Source: Gammaproteobacteria bacterium
GTDB lineage: Bacteria; Pseudomonadota; Gammaproteobacteria; Enterobacterales; Psychrobiaceae
Assembly (NCBI GenBank): GCA_013214885.1
Contig: JABSRS010000008.1
Span: 6,598-25,350 of the forward strand
Direction of reading: 5' to 3'
DNA: 18,753 nucleotides
The notes below the pieces were generated by a model. It was not told the origin of the DNA. It made no database searches and saw only the letters and a program-made list of their open reading frames with translations. The translations under genes and the position numbers were made by a program. Shown in pieces: positions 1 to 7,918 of this stretch (its first letter is position 1; each line of letters starts with the position of its first letter).

Positions 1-151
1 GAATTTCATTTTCATCAGTTAACTCACTTAGTTTAGTGTTTAACTGTTCATTTTGTTGATTAATATTGGCAACATCTTGTCGCAACGACTGGTTTTTATC
101 TAGTAATTGTTCAATAAGCTGCTCTAATTTAGGCAGTGCTGTCTCTAGCAT
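1..151 (-). CDS. Small coiled-coil protein, 5' part only (TIGR02449/ZapB-like)
   Basis: The reading frame starts with ATG at 149-151 and runs off the left edge, giving the first 50 residues (starting MLETALPKLEQLIEQLLDKN). The visible part is almost wholly a predicted coiled coil: leucines at heptad-like spacing, many Gln, Asn, Glu and Lys, and no glycine or membrane segment. Small proteins of this kind in gammaproteobacteria include ZapB and the TIGR02449 family, often encoded near zapA; ZapB-type proteins act at the division ring. I recognise the type rather than a specific member, and the missing C-terminus prevents a firm name. No good Shine-Dalgarno sequence is visible upstream of the ATG. 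The gene is divergent from the hydrolase at 344, with 192 bases between them. Confidence 0.6.
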   Translation of the reverse strand, partial: MLETALPKLEQLIEQLLDKNQSLRQDVANINQQNEQLNTKLSELTDENEI

Positions 152-306
152 GGGATAGTCCGTTCATAGTTAAATGTATAAGAGTGCTAATTTAATCACA
201 ATACAGCGAGAAAGCCAGCAACCAAGCGATTTTAAGCGTTATTTTTGTTACTTTTTGTGATTGTAAATATATTTAGTACTTTGCTCATGTCGTATTAAGT
301 ATATTG

Positions 307-312
307 TATAAT
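307..312 (+). promoter_or_regulatory. Candidate -10 element for the hydrolase gene
   Basis: A perfect TATAAT lies 31 bases before the ATG at 344. The best -35 candidate (TTGCTC at 281-286) is 20 bases away, too far for a good promoter, so only the -10 is supported. The rest of the 152-343 gap is AT-rich and shows nothing else I can name. Confidence 0.3.
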
Positions 313-343
313 AAATTTATTACTCAATATTGCGATATCAACT

Positions 344-1627
344 ATGAATGACAGCTACATTATCAATGATCTCTATTGCCAAGATCTTAATTTTACCGTG
401 CCGTTAGATTACCAAGACACTAATGCTGGCTCGCTGACGATTTACGTGCGTGAAGTGGCGAGTAAGGCTGGGGTTGAAAACCAATTACCTTATTTGGTGT
501 ATTTTCAAGGTGGACCAGGCTTTGCTGCGGGTCGCCCGACTGGTCTTGATGGTTGGATTAAAGCTGCGTCGCAGCACTATCGCATTTTGTTGCTTGATCA
601 GCGTGGCACTGGCAATAGCTCAGCAGTAAGTGCACAAACATTACGCCACTTTGCTTCACCACAAGCTCAGGCTGATTATTTAAGCCATTTCCGTGCTGAT
701 AACATTGTTAGAGACGCTGAGTTGATAAGACAGGCCCATATTGGTGAGCAAAAATGGTCTATTTTGGGCCAGAGTTTCGGTGGTTTTTGTGTGTTGCGCT
801 ATTTGTCGAGTGCTCCGCATGGCTTGAATCAAGCGTTTATTACGGGTGGACTACCTTCGTTAACGCGCCCAGCAACCGATGTCTATAAGGCTACTTATGG
901 ACGAGTAGAATCTAAGAATAAGCAGTTTTATACCCAGTTCCCTAAAGCGCAGCATTATGCGACATTAATCGCCGATCACTTAAAGAGCCACCATGAGGTT
1001 TTGCCCAATGGCCAGCAGCTAACGGTTGAGCACTTTCAACTACTCGGGATTAACCTTGGCGTTACAGGTGGCCATGAAGCGCTTTATTATCTGTTAGAAC
1101 AAGCATTTGTAGAGGTCGACTCCGCTCAAGAACTTAGTCATGTCTTTAAGCATCAATTAATGAGCATGCTCGATTACGACACCAACCCGTTTTTTGCGAT
1201 CTTGCATGAGTCTATTTATTGCCAAAACTTTGCCTCACAATGGTCGGCCGACAGTGTTCGTCACGATCAAGCGACCCAGTTTAATTACGTGACCGGTAAT
1301 GATTTCTATTTTACTGGCGAGATGGTTTACCCGTGGATGTTTGAGCAGTTCGCTAATTTAATCCCGTTGCAACAAGCGGCCACTATTTTGAGTGAGAAAG
1401 AGGACTGGCCACTATTATATGATTTGCAGCAATTGAAAGACAATAAGGTGCCAGTAGCGGCTGCTATTTACTTTAATGACATGTACGTCGATATTAATTA
1501 CAGCTTAGAAACCGTGGCACAGATTAATAACATTAAAACGTGGGTATCGAGCGATTACGAGCACAATGGTATTCGCGTCGATGGTGAGTTAATTTTTAAT
1601 AAACTGCATAAATTAATTAATCATTAA
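344..1627 (+). CDS. Alpha/beta hydrolase, proline iminopeptidase-like (peptidase family S33)
   Basis: A 427-residue cytoplasmic hydrolase with no signal peptide. The oxyanion-hole motif QGGPG is at residues 55-59 (HGGPG in classical proline iminopeptidases), followed by LLLDQRGTGNS at 82-92, characteristic of the S33 family. The nucleophile is Ser144 in GQSFGG. The likely acid is Asp379 or Asp383, and the likely histidine is His407 in EHNG. A large insertion between the nucleophile and the acid forms the usual cap domain. Family members remove N-terminal proline (or other residues) from peptides; the exact substrate cannot be read from sequence. The gene converges with the c-di-GMP gene: the two stop codons share the palindrome TTAA at 1624-1627, leaving no room for a terminator between them. 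Confidence 0.85.
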   Translation: MNDSYIINDLYCQDLNFTVPLDYQDTNAGSLTIYVREVASKAGVENQLPYLVYFQGGPGFAAGRPTGLDGWIKAASQHYRILLLDQRGTGNSSAVSAQTLRHFASPQAQADYLSHFRADNIVRDAELIRQAHIGEQKWSILGQSFGGFCVLRYLSSAPHGLNQAFITGGLPSLTRPATDVYKATYGRVESKNKQFYTQFPKAQHYATLIADHLKSHHEVLPNGQQLTVEHFQLLGINLGVTGGHEALYYLLEQAFVEVDSAQELSHVFKHQLMSMLDYDTNPFFAILHESIYCQNFASQWSADSVRHDQATQFNYVTGNDFYFTGEMVYPWMFEQFANLIPLQQAATILSEKEDWPLLYDLQQLKDNKVPVAAAIYFNDMYVDINYSLETVAQINNIKTWVSSDYEHNGIRVDGELIFNKLHKLINH

Positions 1628-3393
1628 CGTGACCTTTTCGTTAGTAGCCCTGACTCAGTTAGGGCGCTAATGCTTTGCGCCTTGCCAAAAAAATACCCTT
1701 GATAATACTGGCAGTTGTTATTTTTTAAGAACTCATGTTGTTCTTTATTTTCAATGCCTTCTGCAATAACATCAATTTTTAATGCATTGGTCATGGTTAA
1801 GATTGCGGTCACTATCGATGCATCATCAGGGTTGGTGACGACATCATTAATAAATGAACGGTCAATCTTGACTGTTTCAATCGGTAAGCGTTTTAAATAA
1901 GTCAGTGACGAGTAGCCAGTGCCAAAGTCATCAAGGGAAAAACTGACATTTTGACGACTCAGCAGAATCATTTTTTCGGTAACATCCTCAATATCGGCAA
2001 TAGTTTCTTCTTCGGTAATTTCTAACACAATTCTAATATTTGATAAGTCATAACTGGCCAGAATTACACTGATTTGATTGACAAAATCATCTTGGAAGAA
2101 ATGGCTCGGGCTAATATTGATCGCTATTTTTAATTTGCTTTCAGGGTATGCAGTACCAACTATTTGAGCACACTCTTGGCAGGCTAAGTGTAAAATATAA
2201 CGCCCGAGTTTATCAATAACCCCAATTTCTTCAGCCAGGGCAATAAATTCACCTGGATCAACAATGCCTCTGGTAGGGTGTTGCCAGCGTAATAGTGCTT
2301 CTAACCCCATTATTTTACCTGCATTATCAACTTGCGGTTGATAATGTAAGAACAGTTCTTTGTTGTGGATTGCTTGGTGCAGCTCTGCTGATTTTCCTAA
2401 GCGATTTTGGGCCTTCTTTTGCATTTCTGGCTGAAAAAATGAAAAGACACTGTGGCCCTTATCTTTAGCGTGATACAGCGCAATATCGGCTTGGCGTAAG
2501 ACATCTTCAGCTAAGCCCATCTTGTTATAATTAAATACGGTGATCCCAATGCTAACGGTTAAATTAAGATGATGCTCATCGACTTTCAAAGGGGCACTGA
2601 GTATTTCCAATAAATTAGCGGCGTTATTATAAGTTTGAAGTGCAACATCTGGAATAGTGCCTTTAAGAGCGGGTAGCACCAGCATAAATTCGTCGCCGCC
2701 AAAGCGCCCTAAAAAATCTTCACTGCGATGGTTAAACGCTAATCGTTTGGCAATGGCGACCAGTACTTTGTCGCCAAATGCATGCCCCAGTGAGTCATTC
2801 ACCGATTTGAAGTTATTAATATCAATCAGAAAAATAGCATGATTACTGTCTGAATTAGCATTGCGATGTTTTTCGTGTTCTAAATACTCAAGTAATGAAT
2901 ATCGGTTGGGGAGCTTGGTTAATACATCGTTGTAGATATGATTGTTAAGCTCTTGCTGAGTTTTTTCTCGTTCCTTTATTTCAATAAGTAATTGATTATT
3001 TACGGTGCTTAATTGTGAGGTTCGCTCATCAACTAGCTGTTCTAATTTATTATTTAAGGTTTTAAGGCTTTTTTTAGCGATTGAAGCTTCTAAAATGGAG
3101 GGTAGCCAGCATCGAAATCCGACCCCAAGACAGATCAAACCAAACAGTGAACCCACGACCTTCTCAATAAATGCTTGGTAAGGAGTTTCACCGATTAAGA
3201 TATATTGATTAAGTTGCGGGAAATTATCTGTAATATCAATGGTAAAACTAAGCAGTAATAAACAAAAACCAGTAATTATCAATTTTGAACCTGGGTGATT
3301 AAGTACGTTGTATTTAATGAGCCCTCGGTACAGGATCCAACATACGATGACTGATGTTAATGCGATCAGTGTTTCGATAAAAACATTATTCAT
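1624..3393 (-). CDS. Membrane-anchored GGDEF-EAL protein (cyclic-di-GMP turnover)
   Basis: A 589-residue inner-membrane protein. Three hydrophobic segments (about residues 5-23, 37-53 and 79-98) are followed by a coiled coil (about 105-150), a GGDEF domain (about 155-320) and an EAL domain (about 335-585). The diguanylate cyclase signature GGDEF is intact at 232-236, and an RxxD inhibitory site (Arg223 to Asp226) stands five residues before it. The phosphodiesterase signature is also intact: EALLRW at 365-370, NIS near 426, the EIT motif at 458-460, DDFGTG at 488-493, Lys509 and AEGIE at 544-548. Both activities are therefore possible; which one dominates cannot be told. The membrane part carries no sensor domain I recognise. 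Its neighbours give no functional link. Confidence 0.93.
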   Translation of the reverse strand: MNNVFIETLIALTSVIVCWILYRGLIKYNVLNHPGSKLIITGFCLLLLSFTIDITDNFPQLNQYILIGETPYQAFIEKVVGSLFGLICLGVGFRCWLPSILEASIAKKSLKTLNNKLEQLVDERTSQLSTVNNQLLIEIKEREKTQQELNNHIYNDVLTKLPNRYSLLEYLEHEKHRNANSDSNHAIFLIDINNFKSVNDSLGHAFGDKVLVAIAKRLAFNHRSEDFLGRFGGDEFMLVLPALKGTIPDVALQTYNNAANLLEILSAPLKVDEHHLNLTVSIGITVFNYNKMGLAEDVLRQADIALYHAKDKGHSVFSFFQPEMQKKAQNRLGKSAELHQAIHNKELFLHYQPQVDNAGKIMGLEALLRWQHPTRGIVDPGEFIALAEEIGVIDKLGRYILHLACQECAQIVGTAYPESKLKIAINISPSHFFQDDFVNQISVILASYDLSNIRIVLEITEEETIADIEDVTEKMILLSRQNVSFSLDDFGTGYSSLTYLKRLPIETVKIDRSFINDVVTNPDDASIVTAILTMTNALKIDVIAEGIENKEQHEFLKNNNCQYYQGYFFGKAQSISALTESGLLTKRSR

Positions 3394-3482
3394 TTAAGGT
3401 GCTCAATAGGGTTGAAGGCGATTCTAATCGAACTGCGATTTTAAAACGTTAAACATATTATCTTAATCTACAATTGATTAGC

Positions 3483-3488
3483 TATAAT
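3483..3488 (+). promoter_or_regulatory. Candidate -10 element for the PlsC-like gene
   Basis: A perfect TATAAT lies 32 bases before the ATG at 3521, in the gap divergent from the GGDEF-EAL gene. No convincing -35 is seen at 16-18 bases upstream. Confidence 0.3.
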
Positions 3489-3520
3489 GCAAAGTGTTTT
3501 TATAGATATAGTGAATTGAG

Positions 3521-4087
3521 ATGCGCAGAGTTAGCCAATTAATTTTACGTTGCTTTGGTTGGGAAATTGTAGGGCAACTACCTAATTTAAATAAATATAT
3601 TATTATAGTAGGCCCTCACACCAGTAATTGGGATTTTGTGATTGGGATCCTAGTACGTTCAGCTTTGGCGGCCGATATTCGATTCTTGGGTAAACATCAA
3701 TTATTTAATTTTCCGTTCGGGTGGTTTTTTAGAGCCATCGGTGGCGTTCCTGTTTATCGTAATAAAGACAATGCCTTAGTTGAGCAAGTTGTCACTATGT
3801 TTAATTCTCGCGAGCGTTTTGTCATTGGGCTAGCACCTGAGGGAACACGACGAAATATAACGCGCTGGCGCAGTGGTTTTTACCATATCGCTCACCATGC
3901 AAAGATTGACATTGTAATGGTAGGTATCGATTTTTCCGCTAAAGAAATTATATTAAACGCGCCAATGACGCCTTGTGGTGATATTGATCAGGACTTTCCA
4001 ATCATCCTCGATTATTTTCGCACCGTGACAGGGCGTTTTGCTAAAGAAATTCCTGCCCACCAACCTGTGACCAAAATTGAGCGATAA
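3521..4087 (+). CDS. Short PlsC-like lysophospholipid acyltransferase family protein
   Basis: A 188-residue protein of the glycerolipid acyltransferase family, which moves an acyl chain from acyl-CoA or acyl-ACP to a lysophospholipid or similar acceptor at the inner membrane. The catalytic HX4D motif is His33 to Asp38 (HTSNWD). GGVPVYR follows at 74-80, and the acceptor-binding PEGTR motif is at 106-110. It is shorter than the typical PlsC (about 240 residues) and has no clear N-terminal membrane anchor, so it may be a housekeeping paralogue rather than the essential PlsC; the acceptor is unknown. The start has only a weak GAG before it. The stop codon lies inside the stem of the terminator shared with ilvC. 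Confidence 0.85.
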   Translation: MRRVSQLILRCFGWEIVGQLPNLNKYIIIVGPHTSNWDFVIGILVRSALAADIRFLGKHQLFNFPFGWFFRAIGGVPVYRNKDNALVEQVVTMFNSRERFVIGLAPEGTRRNITRWRSGFYHIAHHAKIDIVMVGIDFSAKEIILNAPMTPCGDIDQDFPIILDYFRTVTGRFAKEIPAHQPVTKIER

Positions 4088-4113
4088 AGCCAGTGTAAAC
4101 ACTGGCTTTATCG
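4082..4113. terminator. Shared convergent hairpin terminator (PlsC-like gene / ilvC)
   Basis: A perfect 15-bp inverted repeat (arms 4082-4096 and 4099-4113) reads as AAAGCCAGTG, a short TAAA loop and CACTGGCTTT at its core. It lies just after the ilvC stop on the minus strand, and it contains the stop codon of the plus-strand acyltransferase gene. T-runs beyond the stem are short on both sides, so it probably uses the A/T pairs at the stem base. Confidence 0.75.
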
Positions 4114-4124
4114 TTGGTAAATGA

Positions 4125-5600
4125 TTAAACGATTTTTTTCATCGCCGACATGTGACCACGTAATGTGTTACCAATTTTTTCAACGCTATGGCTGCGCAGT
4201 GCTTCGTTAACAATAATTAGCTGACCATTGTCAACGCCGTTGCTCGAAGACTCAAGGCCCTTACCAATAACATCGGTATCGATGCGAGACATGAAATCGG
4301 CTAGTAGCGGTAAACATGCGTGGTTATATAGATAACAACCATATTCAGCGGTGTCAGAGATTGTTGCATTCATTTCATATAGCTTTTTGCGGGCAATGGT
4401 ATTGGCGATTAATGGTGTCTCGTGCAAAGACTCATAATAAGCCGATTCTTCTTTGATCCCTGCTGCCACCATCGTTTCGTAAGCCAGCTCTACTCCAGCG
4501 CGAACCATAGCTACCATTAAGATGCCATGGTCAAAGTATTCTTGCTCTGAAATGTCGAAATCGCCAGCCGCTTGTTTTTCAAAGGCTGTTTCACCCGTTT
4601 CTTTGCGCCAGTTAAGCAGTTTTTGATCGTCTTGAGCCCAATCAGCCATCATGCCCGATGAAAATGCACCGCCCATGATATCGTCCATATGCTTGTTATA
4701 CAGAGGACGCATAGTTTGCTTGAGCTCTTCACTTAGCTCGAAGGCTTTAATTTTAGCGGGGTTTGATAAACGGTCCATCATGTTGGTAACGCCACCATAT
4801 TTTAATGCTTCGGTGATAGTCTCCCAACCATATTGAATAAGCTTAGAGGCGTACCCCGCATCAATGCCTTGAGCGACCATTTTGTCATAACATAAGATTG
4901 AGCCAGTTTGGAGCATGCCACATAAGATGGTTTGTTCGCCCATAAGGTCTGACTTAACTTCGGCAATAAATGACGACATTAAAACACCAGCTTTGTGACC
5001 GCCAGTACCTGCAGCGTATGCTTTGGCCAGTGCCAAGCCTTGACCTTGTGGATCGTTGTCTTCGTGCACCGCGATTAACGTCGGCACGCCAAAACCACGT
5101 TTGTATTCTTCACGAACTTCGGTCCCTGGACACTTCGGCGCCACCATAATAACGGTTAAATCCTCACGGACTTTCATCCCCTCCTCAACAATGTTAAAGC
5201 CGTGAGAATAGGTTAAACACGCGCCATGTTTCATTAGTGGCATTACTGCTTCAACCACTGAGCTATGTTGCTTATCAGGGGTAAGATTTAATACGACGTC
5301 AGCATCAGGGATTAATTCTTGATAGGTACCAACGGTAAAGCCATTTTCGGTCGCGTTTTTCCATGACTGGCGCTGCTGGGCAATTGCCTCTGCGCGTAGG
5401 GAATAAGATACGTCTAAGCCACTGTCGCGTAAATTAAGGCCTTGATTCAAACCTTGAGCTCCACAACCGATAATAACCAATTTCTTACCTACCAGTGCCT
5501 TGACGCCATCACTAAATTCAGAGATGTCCATAAAATCACACTTGCCCAGTTGGGCCAATTGTTCACGTAACGGTAAGGTATTAAAGTAATTATTCGCCAT
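4125..5600 (-). CDS. ilvC: Ketol-acid reductoisomerase, class II (NADP+)
   Basis: A 491-residue enzyme of isoleucine and valine synthesis. It isomerises and reduces acetolactate or acetohydroxybutyrate to the dihydroxy acid, using NADPH and Mg2+ in the cytoplasm. The length and the duplicated C-terminal region mark the long class II form found in enterobacteria. The nucleotide-binding loop is GCGAQG at 45-50, with Arg69, Arg77 and Ser79 placed for NADPH phosphate contact. Catalytic residues by family comparison are His133, Lys156 (APKCPG), Asp218 and Glu222 (SDLMGEQ). The ATG is preceded by AGGA eight bases away. No other ilv gene is adjacent. It is divergent from ilvY, the known activator of ilvC, which needs acetolactate-type inducers in E. 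coli. Confidence 0.98.
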   Translation of the reverse strand: MANNYFNTLPLREQLAQLGKCDFMDISEFSDGVKALVGKKLVIIGCGAQGLNQGLNLRDSGLDVSYSLRAEAIAQQRQSWKNATENGFTVGTYQELIPDADVVLNLTPDKQHSSVVEAVMPLMKHGACLTYSHGFNIVEEGMKVREDLTVIMVAPKCPGTEVREEYKRGFGVPTLIAVHEDNDPQGQGLALAKAYAAGTGGHKAGVLMSSFIAEVKSDLMGEQTILCGMLQTGSILCYDKMVAQGIDAGYASKLIQYGWETITEALKYGGVTNMMDRLSNPAKIKAFELSEELKQTMRPLYNKHMDDIMGGAFSSGMMADWAQDDQKLLNWRKETGETAFEKQAAGDFDISEQEYFDHGILMVAMVRAGVELAYETMVAAGIKEESAYYESLHETPLIANTIARKKLYEMNATISDTAEYGCYLYNHACLPLLADFMSRIDTDVIGKGLESSSNGVDNGQLIIVNEALRSHSVEKIGNTLRGHMSAMKKIV

Positions 5601-5629
5601 GATGCTATTCCTGTAAAAGATTAATTGTG

Positions 5630-5645
5630 ATCACTTGTTTGTGAT
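5630..5645. promoter_or_regulatory. Inverted repeat ATCAC-N6-GTGAT in the ilvC leader
   Basis: ATCAC at 5630-5634 and GTGAT at 5641-5645 form an inverted repeat with a six-base spacer, next to the palindrome GTGATCAC (5627-5634). It would fall just downstream of the predicted ilvC transcription start. It could be a second IlvY-type site or a chance repeat in AT-rich DNA. Confidence 0.3.
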
Positions 5646-5654
5646 AATAAAGTA

Positions 5655-5683
5655 ACCATAATCCAAAATTAGTCTTGCGTAAA
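5655..5683 (-). promoter_or_regulatory. Predicted weak ilvC promoter
   Basis: On the minus strand TTTACG (-35, 5678-5683) and TATGGT (-10, 5655-5660) are separated by 17 bases. Both are poor matches to consensus, as expected of a promoter that needs an activator. The implied start near 5648 puts the LysR-type box at -65, the usual activator position for this family. Confidence 0.4.
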
Positions 5684-5705
5684 ATGATATATATGGGCTA
5701 CTGTG

Positions 5706-5720
5706 TTGCATAATCTGCAA
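5706..5720. promoter_or_regulatory. LysR-type box, probable IlvY operator
   Basis: TTGCA-N5-TGCAA is a perfect interrupted palindrome containing the T-N11-A pattern of LysR-family sites. It lies between the divergent ilvC and ilvY genes and ends 21 bases before the chosen ilvY start, so IlvY bound here could also repress its own gene. Confidence 0.6.
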
Positions 5721-5741
5721 CGTGGAACGGTGGTTAACGCG

Positions 5742-6653
5742 ATGGATAATCGTCAGCTAAAAATGTTTCTTGCTCTGGCCGAGTCATTGCACTTTGCTCA
5801 GGCAAGTGAGCAGTGTCACGTCAGCCCTTCGACCTTAAGTCGTAACATTAAGCAATTAGAACAGCAGTTAGGGGTGGTGTTATTCGAACGTGATAACCGA
5901 ACCGTCACGTTAAGCCATCACGGTCGCTTGTTCACTCAGTATGCCACCACAACTCTTGCACAATGGGATATCTTTAAAGGCTCACTTAATGAGCATAGCA
6001 ATGATTTGCGTGGTGAACTTAGCATTTATTGCTCGGTAACGGCGAGTCATAGTTTCCTTCATCATATATTGTCTCGTTATCGTCAACACTTCCCTAAAGT
6101 AGAAATAAAGCTAAGGACTGGTGATGTTGCCTTATCAATCGGCCGGGTCCTAAATGAGCAAGAAGATATGGCCATTGCCGCCAAACCGGATTTAATGCCT
6201 TCAAACTTGGCTTTTCAAACTATTGGGCTGTCACCGTTAGTCTTCATTGCTCCGACTAAGCGCTGTGAAGTTCAGGCGTTAATTGCTAGCCATCATCCAC
6301 CGTCATTACCGTGGCATAGTTTACCAATGATTGTTCCTGAACAAGGTTTGGCTAGAAAACGACTGGATCAGTGGTTTAAGCATAAAAATATTCGACCTAT
6401 AATATATACCGAGGTTGCAGGTAATGAAGCCATCGTAAGCATGGTAAGTTTAGGATTCGGAGTAGGGATGGTTCCTAAAATTGTATTGGATAACAGCCCA
6501 TTAAAAGATTTAATTTGTGTTGTTGAGGTCACCCCTGAGTTAGCACCATTTGAAGTCGGGATCTGTACGTTAAAAAAACGTTTAAAAAATCCGTTAATCA
6601 ATTCATTATGGCAAGTGGCCAAAGACGGTATTGCAACAGATCAAGTTTCGTAA
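5742..6653 (+). CDS. ilvY: LysR-family regulator of ilvC
   Basis: A 303-residue LysR-type activator. The N-terminal winged helix-turn-helix covers about residues 1-60 and includes HVSPSTLSRNIKQLE and the FERDNRTVTL stretch shared with E. coli IlvY. The substrate-binding domain runs from about 90 to 300 and has the family sequences CSVTAS and EIKLRTGD. The frame is open back to a GTG at 5703. I chose ATG 5742 because MDNRQLK aligns with the E. coli IlvY start (MDLRDLK) and because the longer form would place the probable operator inside the coding region. A possible GGAACGG ribosome site is at 5724-5730. It is divergent from ilvC, its expected target; the inducer would be acetolactate or acetohydroxybutyrate, by analogy. 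Confidence 0.93.
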   Translation: MDNRQLKMFLALAESLHFAQASEQCHVSPSTLSRNIKQLEQQLGVVLFERDNRTVTLSHHGRLFTQYATTTLAQWDIFKGSLNEHSNDLRGELSIYCSVTASHSFLHHILSRYRQHFPKVEIKLRTGDVALSIGRVLNEQEDMAIAAKPDLMPSNLAFQTIGLSPLVFIAPTKRCEVQALIASHHPPSLPWHSLPMIVPEQGLARKRLDQWFKHKNIRPIIYTEVAGNEAIVSMVSLGFGVGMVPKIVLDNSPLKDLICVVEVTPELAPFEVGICTLKKRLKNPLINSLWQVAKDGIATDQVS

Positions 6654-6686
6654 TTTAAGTTCGTTAATCACTAAGAAGAGATAACC

Positions 6687-6947
6687 ATGAAAAAGCATAA
6701 GAATGAAGATAAGTTATTTAAGTTAGCGATGGAACTAGGAGGTGGCTATGCAAAAAAACGTGGATTCTCTGACTTTGACAAAGGCGTATCAAACAAAGAT
6801 AAAGTAGAATGTATTTACCGTTTATTGGTCAGTGATAAATTAATTAAGCCATTACCAGAAGATAAAGAAGACGGTCCAAATATTAAGCATAGATTGGTGC
6901 TGTGGATTGTGTCTCAGCTGCCAGAAACTCATGCATTATTGAAATGA
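6687..6947 (+). CDS. Small conserved protein, DUF5062-like
   Basis: An 86-residue protein, highly charged and lysine-rich (starting MKKHKNEDKLFKLAMELGGG), without signal peptide or membrane segment. The layout resembles the DUF5062 family of Vibrio and Shewanella as I remember it: KK..NE at the start, YAKKRGFSDF, a central ..YRLLVSDKLI.PLP segment, then KH.LVLW...QLPE.H.L at the end. No function is known for that family. A purine-rich AAGAAGAGA precedes the ATG. It lies 33 bases after ilvY on the same strand and may be read from the same transcript, but no functional link is known. Confidence 0.8.
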   Translation: MKKHKNEDKLFKLAMELGGGYAKKRGFSDFDKGVSNKDKVECIYRLLVSDKLIKPLPEDKEDGPNIKHRLVLWIVSQLPETHALLK

Positions 6948-6954
6948 TTTTTCA

Positions 6955-6981
6955 AACCAAGGGTGTAACTTTCCCTTGGTT
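6955..6981 (+). terminator. Candidate hairpin terminator after the DUF5062-like gene
   Basis: AACCAAGGG (6955-6963) and CCCTTGGTT (6973-6981) form a perfect 9-bp stem with a 9-base loop, 8 bases after the stop. The T-run after it is poor (TTGTTATG), so termination may be partial. Confidence 0.5.
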
Positions 6982-7068
6982 GTTATGTCGTGAGCGGTGA
7001 CTTTCTTAGTCACGGTTAAATTTGTACAATTCCAAATCCACTACTAAACTCATTAGATAGCCATTTTT

Positions 7069-7074
7069 TATAAT
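7069..7074 (+). promoter_or_regulatory. Candidate -10 element for the exosortase-associated acyltransferase
   Basis: A perfect TATAAT lies 18 bases before ATG 7093, implying transcription from about 7081. No -35 consensus is seen, so an activator or a different -10 is possible. Confidence 0.3.
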
Positions 7075-7092
7075 GGTGCCTCAGTTTAGACA

Positions 7093-7911
7093 ATGGATAT
7101 TGACATGAATTCTACGCCCAAAAATAATGAGCCAACAAGCAGTGAGTCACCGTCGCTGGCAGCTAATTTTAATAAATACTTCAGAATTAGAGTTGCCAAT
7201 ACCAAAGCATTGCGAGAAAAAGTTTTTGAGATTCGCCATGATGTTTATTGCCGCGAATTGGGCTGGGAAGAACAACAAAAATCCAATACTGAAGTCGATG
7301 AATTCGATGATTACTCCTATTATTGTTTGCTCGAACATATAGCGACTAACACCTTCGCGGGCTGTGTAAGAATTGTTATTCCGCCGGCCAACCAACTTGA
7401 TTTAAAGACGCCATTTGAAACACATTGTTTGTCGAGTGTACGTTCTGACGTCATTGATTTTAATAAGTTACCCCGAGGAAGCTTTGGTGAAGTATCAAGG
7501 TTAGCGGTACCCGAAGCGTTCCGTAGACGCCGCAATGAAGCCAATAAGCCATTTAGTATAAATGGTATTGGTGGGGGGCATGTCTTTACCGATGAGGAAC
7601 GTCGCAATTTCCCGAGTATCGCAGTTGGCTTATATTTAGCGATCCTAAAACTTGCTCAGCTGTGTAATCATCAGGTTGCATTTGTGATGATGGAACCCCG
7701 CCTAAATAGACGGTTAAAACGGTTTGGCTTTCCTTTCACCCAAGCTGGTGATGTAATTGAATACCATGGCTCTAGGGCATTGTTTGCTTTGACATCCAAA
7801 GATTCGATGTCGCAGTTAAATCCCGAATTGATGGAGCTTTATCAAAGTATATCGGCACAGGTATCTGAGCAAACGACGTTAATTCCCTATACCGATCCAG
7901 CCGATAGGTAA
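7093..7911 (+). CDS. PEP-CTERM/exosortase-associated N-acyltransferase (LuxI-like GNAT fold)
   Basis: A 272-residue soluble protein of the family described as PEP-CTERM/exosortase system-associated acyltransferase (TIGR03694), related to acyl-homoserine lactone synthases and N-acyl amino acid synthases. The LuxI-like signature is visible: RHDVYCRELGW (48-58) with Arg48, Tyr52 and Trp58, acidic residues Asp69, Asp72 and Asp73, and GCVRIV with Arg93. The family motif GEVSRLAV is at 132-139, followed by a basic loop FRRRRN. Members are thought to join an acyl chain from acyl-ACP to an amino acid; product and acceptor are unknown here. No exosortase or PEP-CTERM gene is in the window. ATG 7105 (residue 5) is an alternative start, with GGA eight bases before it. 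It converges with the thiolase-like gene, with 7 bases between them. Confidence 0.82.
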   Translation: MDIDMNSTPKNNEPTSSESPSLAANFNKYFRIRVANTKALREKVFEIRHDVYCRELGWEEQQKSNTEVDEFDDYSYYCLLEHIATNTFAGCVRIVIPPANQLDLKTPFETHCLSSVRSDVIDFNKLPRGSFGEVSRLAVPEAFRRRRNEANKPFSINGIGGGHVFTDEERRNFPSIAVGLYLAILKLAQLCNHQVAFVMMEPRLNRRLKRFGFPFTQAGDVIEYHGSRALFALTSKDSMSQLNPELMELYQSISAQVSEQTTLIPYTDPADR

Positions 7912-7918
7912 TCTTGCG

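Noticed and set aside
5626..5646. CRP site upstream of ilvC
   Set aside because: The repeat is ATCAC-N6-GTGAT, the reverse order of the CRP pattern TGTGA-N6-TCACA.
5703..5741. Longer ilvY form starting at GTG 5703
   Set aside because: It adds 13 residues not present in E. coli IlvY and would put the LysR box inside the coding region.
7022..7029. TTGTACAA as a second hut operator
   Set aside because: It lacks the two-base spacer of TGTA-N2-TACA, is not near a hut gene, and is only an 8-bp palindrome.
7320..7607. Minus-strand open frame opposite the acyltransferase
   Set aside because: The plus-strand gene has clear family motifs in this stretch; the antisense frame has none.
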